Shown here: piece after piece, positions 14,372-16,050 of the stretch
Layout of the letters: each line of letters opens with the position of its first letter
Numbering within the stretch: the first letter of the stretch is position 1
Assembly: GCA_031258265.1 (NCBI GenBank)
Contig: JAIRNB010000395.1
Location: 1-16,050, forward strand
Length of the DNA stretch: 16,050 nt
From: Treponema sp.
GTDB taxonomy: Bacteria > Spirochaetota > Spirochaetia > Treponematales > Breznakiellaceae
Direction of reading: 5' to 3'
Translations under genes and position numbers: made by a program
Notes under the pieces: model-generated
Told to the model about the DNA's origin: nothing
Seen by the model: only the letters and a program-made list of their open reading frames with translations
Database searches by the model: none

Positions 14372-15046
14372 ATGCCGGATGTAAATAACGAGTACAGCTT
14401 AGATGACAAGATCAACAATTTTGTCCAGAATAACCGCAGGAAGATTCTTATCTGCCTTGGAATTGTGGTAATCGGCGTGGCGGCCGTTATCGCGGCTATT
14501 ACAATCCGCAATAAAATATGGGAAGGGGCGGTTAGCCGGGTAGAAGATTTTACCCGCCGCTATGAGGAACTGCGGTTTAATATCACCGACGCGGCCAACG
14601 CGGAAAGCGTCGCCGCCCTGCTGACGGAACTTTCCGCCTTCGCCCCCGGGGCATCCGGTTATCCGGGCAGCCGGGCCTATGCGATTATCGCCGGAATCCA
14701 CGGCGATAAAAAGGAGTGGGCGGAGGCGGAACAAGCCTGGCGGGACGCGGCGAAAAAGGCCGGCAAGACCTATCTGGCTCCGGTGGCCCTGTTCAACGCC
14801 GCATCCGCTGCGGAAGAGCAGGGGAAAACCGCCGAGGCGATTGCCCTTTACACCGAATGTCTTGGCATGGCGGAGTTATTTCCCTCGTCCCCCCGGGCTC
14901 AGTTTGCCATAGGCCGGCTTGAGGAGAAACAGGGGAATAAAGAAAAAGCCCTGGAAGCCTACCGGACCTTGAGGATCAACTGGCCCGGCGATACGCTCTG
15001 GCGGAATCTGGCCCAATCCCGTATAATCAGCATTGAAGGAGAATGA
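14372..15046 (+). CDS. Membrane-anchored tetratricopeptide-repeat protein
   Basis: This 224-residue protein has a short cytoplasmic N-terminus, one transmembrane helix at about 24-46 (ILICLGIVVIGVAAVIAAI) and an outward soluble part with about three TPR helical pairs at roughly 98-132, 135-169 and 174-206 (for example AEAEQAWRDAAKKAG and KEKALEAYRTL). This YfgM-like layout, an N-terminal anchor plus TPRs, suggests a scaffold in envelope biogenesis or at the Sec translocon, but the partner is unknown. The ATG at 14372 has GGAGG 11 nt upstream; an in-frame TTG at 14354 overlaps that ribosome-binding site and is rejected. A palindrome precedes it, so expression may differ from the upstream genes. 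It is closely followed by a lipoprotein gene. Confidence 0.85.
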   Translation: MPDVNNEYSLDDKINNFVQNNRRKILICLGIVVIGVAAVIAAITIRNKIWEGAVSRVEDFTRRYEELRFNITDAANAESVAALLTELSAFAPGASGYPGSRAYAIIAGIHGDKKEWAEAEQAWRDAAKKAGKTYLAPVALFNAASAAEEQGKTAEAIALYTECLGMAELFPSSPRAQFAIGRLEEKQGNKEKALEAYRTLRINWPGDTLWRNLAQSRIISIEGE

Positions 15047-15053
15047 TAACCCG

Positions 15054-15854
15054 TTGCGCCGCAGGCAATTTTGGCCGTTATTTTTTGGTAGAAAATCCCC
15101 CGTGAAGCGTTGTTCTGTCTTTTTTATTTTAGCCATCTCTACCCTGGTAATGCTGATTTCCTGCGGTATAGAGTCCTACGATTACTTGTCCCCCATTCCG
15201 TCCGGCAGTATTACAAGCAGCCTGAATGAACGGGCGACAATCACGCTTCCTTCCAACGTCGGCGCCAGTTTTACCTATTTTGCCCTGTACTACCGGATTT
15301 ATATAAGCTACTCGGCGCGTACGGGTTTTTCCCTGAGCACCAGCGATCTGCGGGATGTTAACCCGACCCTGTATTCGGATTACGCCTCCCTCAGTTCCTA
15401 CACCGATACCAGCAATACGACGACGGTAAATATAGCCTCTGTGATGACTAACAGGGGTTACCAGCCGCTTTACTTTGAAGACGCCGCCGGTAATATTTCC
15501 CCTAACGCCCTTACAAGCCAAGGGGTAGAGGTTCGCCTTATCTTTCCCCCGCAGGGGGATGTTCCATACCTTGAGCTTCCGGGGAACATCAGGATGGTCT
15601 TAAAACGATCCGATGGGGGAAATACCTTTAACCCGCTGCCGTCCAACCGGTATTTTCTGAACAGCGGCGACCTCAATTCAAGCGGCAACATTTCATCGAC
15701 AATCAACGCCGATGTGGTTGCCCCCAGCGGTTCTGGCGTTGCCCGCCACGCCTTTGTGGCCATATACATCGCGGCCGCCGGTATTAACAAAAACTTCACT
15801 CCCATTTTTAGTATCCCGTCCTTTGTCGGTATTTTTAAATTGGCCGATATATAA
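15054..15854 (+). CDS. Lipoprotein of unknown function
   Basis: I recognise no family in this protein of about 266 residues. A basic N-terminus and hydrophobic segment end in LVMLISC, a good lipobox (Cys37 from this start), so it should be lipidated and cell-surface or periplasmic. The mature part is rich in Ser, Thr and Asn and in short alternating hydrophobic stretches, suggesting beta structure. The start is uncertain. TTG at 15054 has AAGGAG about 12 nt upstream; GTG at 15102 would give a compact 21-residue signal peptide (MKRCSVFFILAISTLVMLIS plus Cys) but has no Shine-Dalgarno; TTG at 15033 lies within the upstream gene. A perfect TATAAT at 15022-15027 may be a -10 element, but no good -35 is seen. 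Confidence 0.75.
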   Translation: MRRRQFWPLFFGRKSPVKRCSVFFILAISTLVMLISCGIESYDYLSPIPSGSITSSLNERATITLPSNVGASFTYFALYYRIYISYSARTGFSLSTSDLRDVNPTLYSDYASLSSYTDTSNTTTVNIASVMTNRGYQPLYFEDAAGNISPNALTSQGVEVRLIFPPQGDVPYLELPGNIRMVLKRSDGGNTFNPLPSNRYFLNSGDLNSSGNISSTINADVVAPSGSGVARHAFVAIYIAAAGINKNFTPIFSIPSFVGIFKLADI

Positions 15855-15865
15855 AAGCTTGATAG

Positions 15866-15885
15866 GGGCCGCCGGCCTTCGGCCC
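15866..15885 (+). terminator. GC-rich hairpin after the lipoprotein gene
   Basis: GGGCCG (15866-15871) pairs with CGGCCC (15880-15885) 12 bp after the stop codon; a nested GGCC-TTC-GGCC is an alternative. The position suits a transcription end, but only two T residues follow, so factor-independent termination is doubtful. Confidence 0.4.
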
Positions 15886-15921
15886 TTACCTAGGAGTTTG
15901 TTGTGCTTTGCGCTTAAAATA

Positions 15922-15953
15922 GTATAAATAATCATATTAATGAATATTTATAC
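15922..15953. repeat. AT-rich 9-bp inverted repeat
   Basis: GTATAAATA (15922-15930) and TATTTATAC (15945-15953) are perfect reverse complements 14 bp apart, in the most AT-rich stretch of the window. It could be an operator, or overlapping promoter elements for a gene beyond the edge (TTGTGC at 15901 lies 16 bp before TATAAA). No gene is visible to confirm either. Confidence 0.5.
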
Positions 15954-15968
15954 CTTACAAGCTCCGAA

Positions 15969-16048
15969 AGCAGTGCAATAATCGTGATTTTTTGCATATA
16001 GGGCGCCACAGGCGCCTGGGCAAAAAATCTACATTGCAACAGGCTGCT
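15969..16048 (+). ncRNA. 80-nt extended hairpin of four stacked helices (possible structured RNA or DNA element)
   Basis: Four nested pairings line up in order: AGCAG/CTGCT (15969-15973 with 16044-16048), TGCAAT/ATTGCA (15974-15979 with 16033-16038), GATTTTTTGC/GCAAAAAATC (15986-15995 with 16020-16029) and GGCGCC-ACA-GGCGCC (16002-16016). Small asymmetric loops separate them. It may continue past the window. No match to a known RNA family is claimed. Confidence 0.5.
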
Positions 16049-16050
16049 AG

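Noticed and set aside
15043..15105. A 20-codon frame starting at ATG 15043
   Set aside because: The GGAG is only one base from this ATG and the frame ends quickly. It overlaps the start of the lipoprotein gene in another frame, and nothing supports a product.

Overview
The window looks like a chromosome segment of a moderately GC-rich spirochaete of the genus Treponema, most plausibly the termite-gut lineage (T. primitia / T. azotonutricium type). Three things point there. One protein fuses cytidylate kinase to ribosomal protein S1, as in treponemes. A cNMP-binding protein, murB, cysS and an ECF sigma factor are neighbours in an order I recall from T. pallidum (around TP0089-TP0092, from memory and not checked). 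There are also several lipoproteins with loose, spirochaete-like lipoboxes. No phage, transposase, CRISPR array, tRNA or rRNA was seen.

Layout. Positions 1-334 hold a long poly-C tract and copy A of a hairpin-rich intergenic element. Positions 335-5294 are a minus-strand cluster, read right to left: cysS, an ECF sigma factor, its overlapping zinc-type anti-sigma factor, a secreted protein of unknown function, and a lipoprotein with two IPT/TIG domains and a transglutaminase-like domain. Positions 5295-5750 hold the cysS promoter, copy B of the same element in inverted orientation, and a GC-rich possible murB leader. From 5751 everything is on the plus strand: murB, a double cyclic-nucleotide-binding-domain regulator, then a long cluster scpA-scpB-rluB-cmk/rpsA-(GAF, AAA+, Fis-type sigma54 activator), followed after a 15-bp perfect palindrome by a membrane-anchored TPR protein and a lipoprotein. 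The last 196 bases have no gene but contain three inverted-repeat structures, one an 80-nt four-helix hairpin reaching almost to the window edge.

How the genes work together. The minus-strand cluster couples a housekeeping tRNA synthetase to an envelope-type sigma/anti-sigma pair and two exported proteins. The plus-strand cluster combines cell-wall synthesis (murB), chromosome segregation (ScpAB), rRNA modification (RluB family), CMP salvage and ribosomal protein S1 with a sigma54 activator. Overlapping stop/start codons (cmk with rluB, rluB with scpB, scpB with scpA, anti-sigma with sigma, lipoprotein with its upstream gene) indicate translational coupling.

Most unusual points. (1) A 128/129-identical inverted repeat, with weaker similarity extending to about 230-250 bp, brackets the whole cysS-to-lipoprotein block; its internal hairpins differ by paired, structure-preserving changes. 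(2) Three promoters lie so close to their start codons that the mRNAs would be leaderless or nearly so. (3) A possible internal ribosome-binding site within cmk/rpsA could yield free S1. (4) The transglutaminase-like lipoprotein lacks the catalytic cysteine. (5) The sigma54 activator has GAFTNA in place of GAFTGA.
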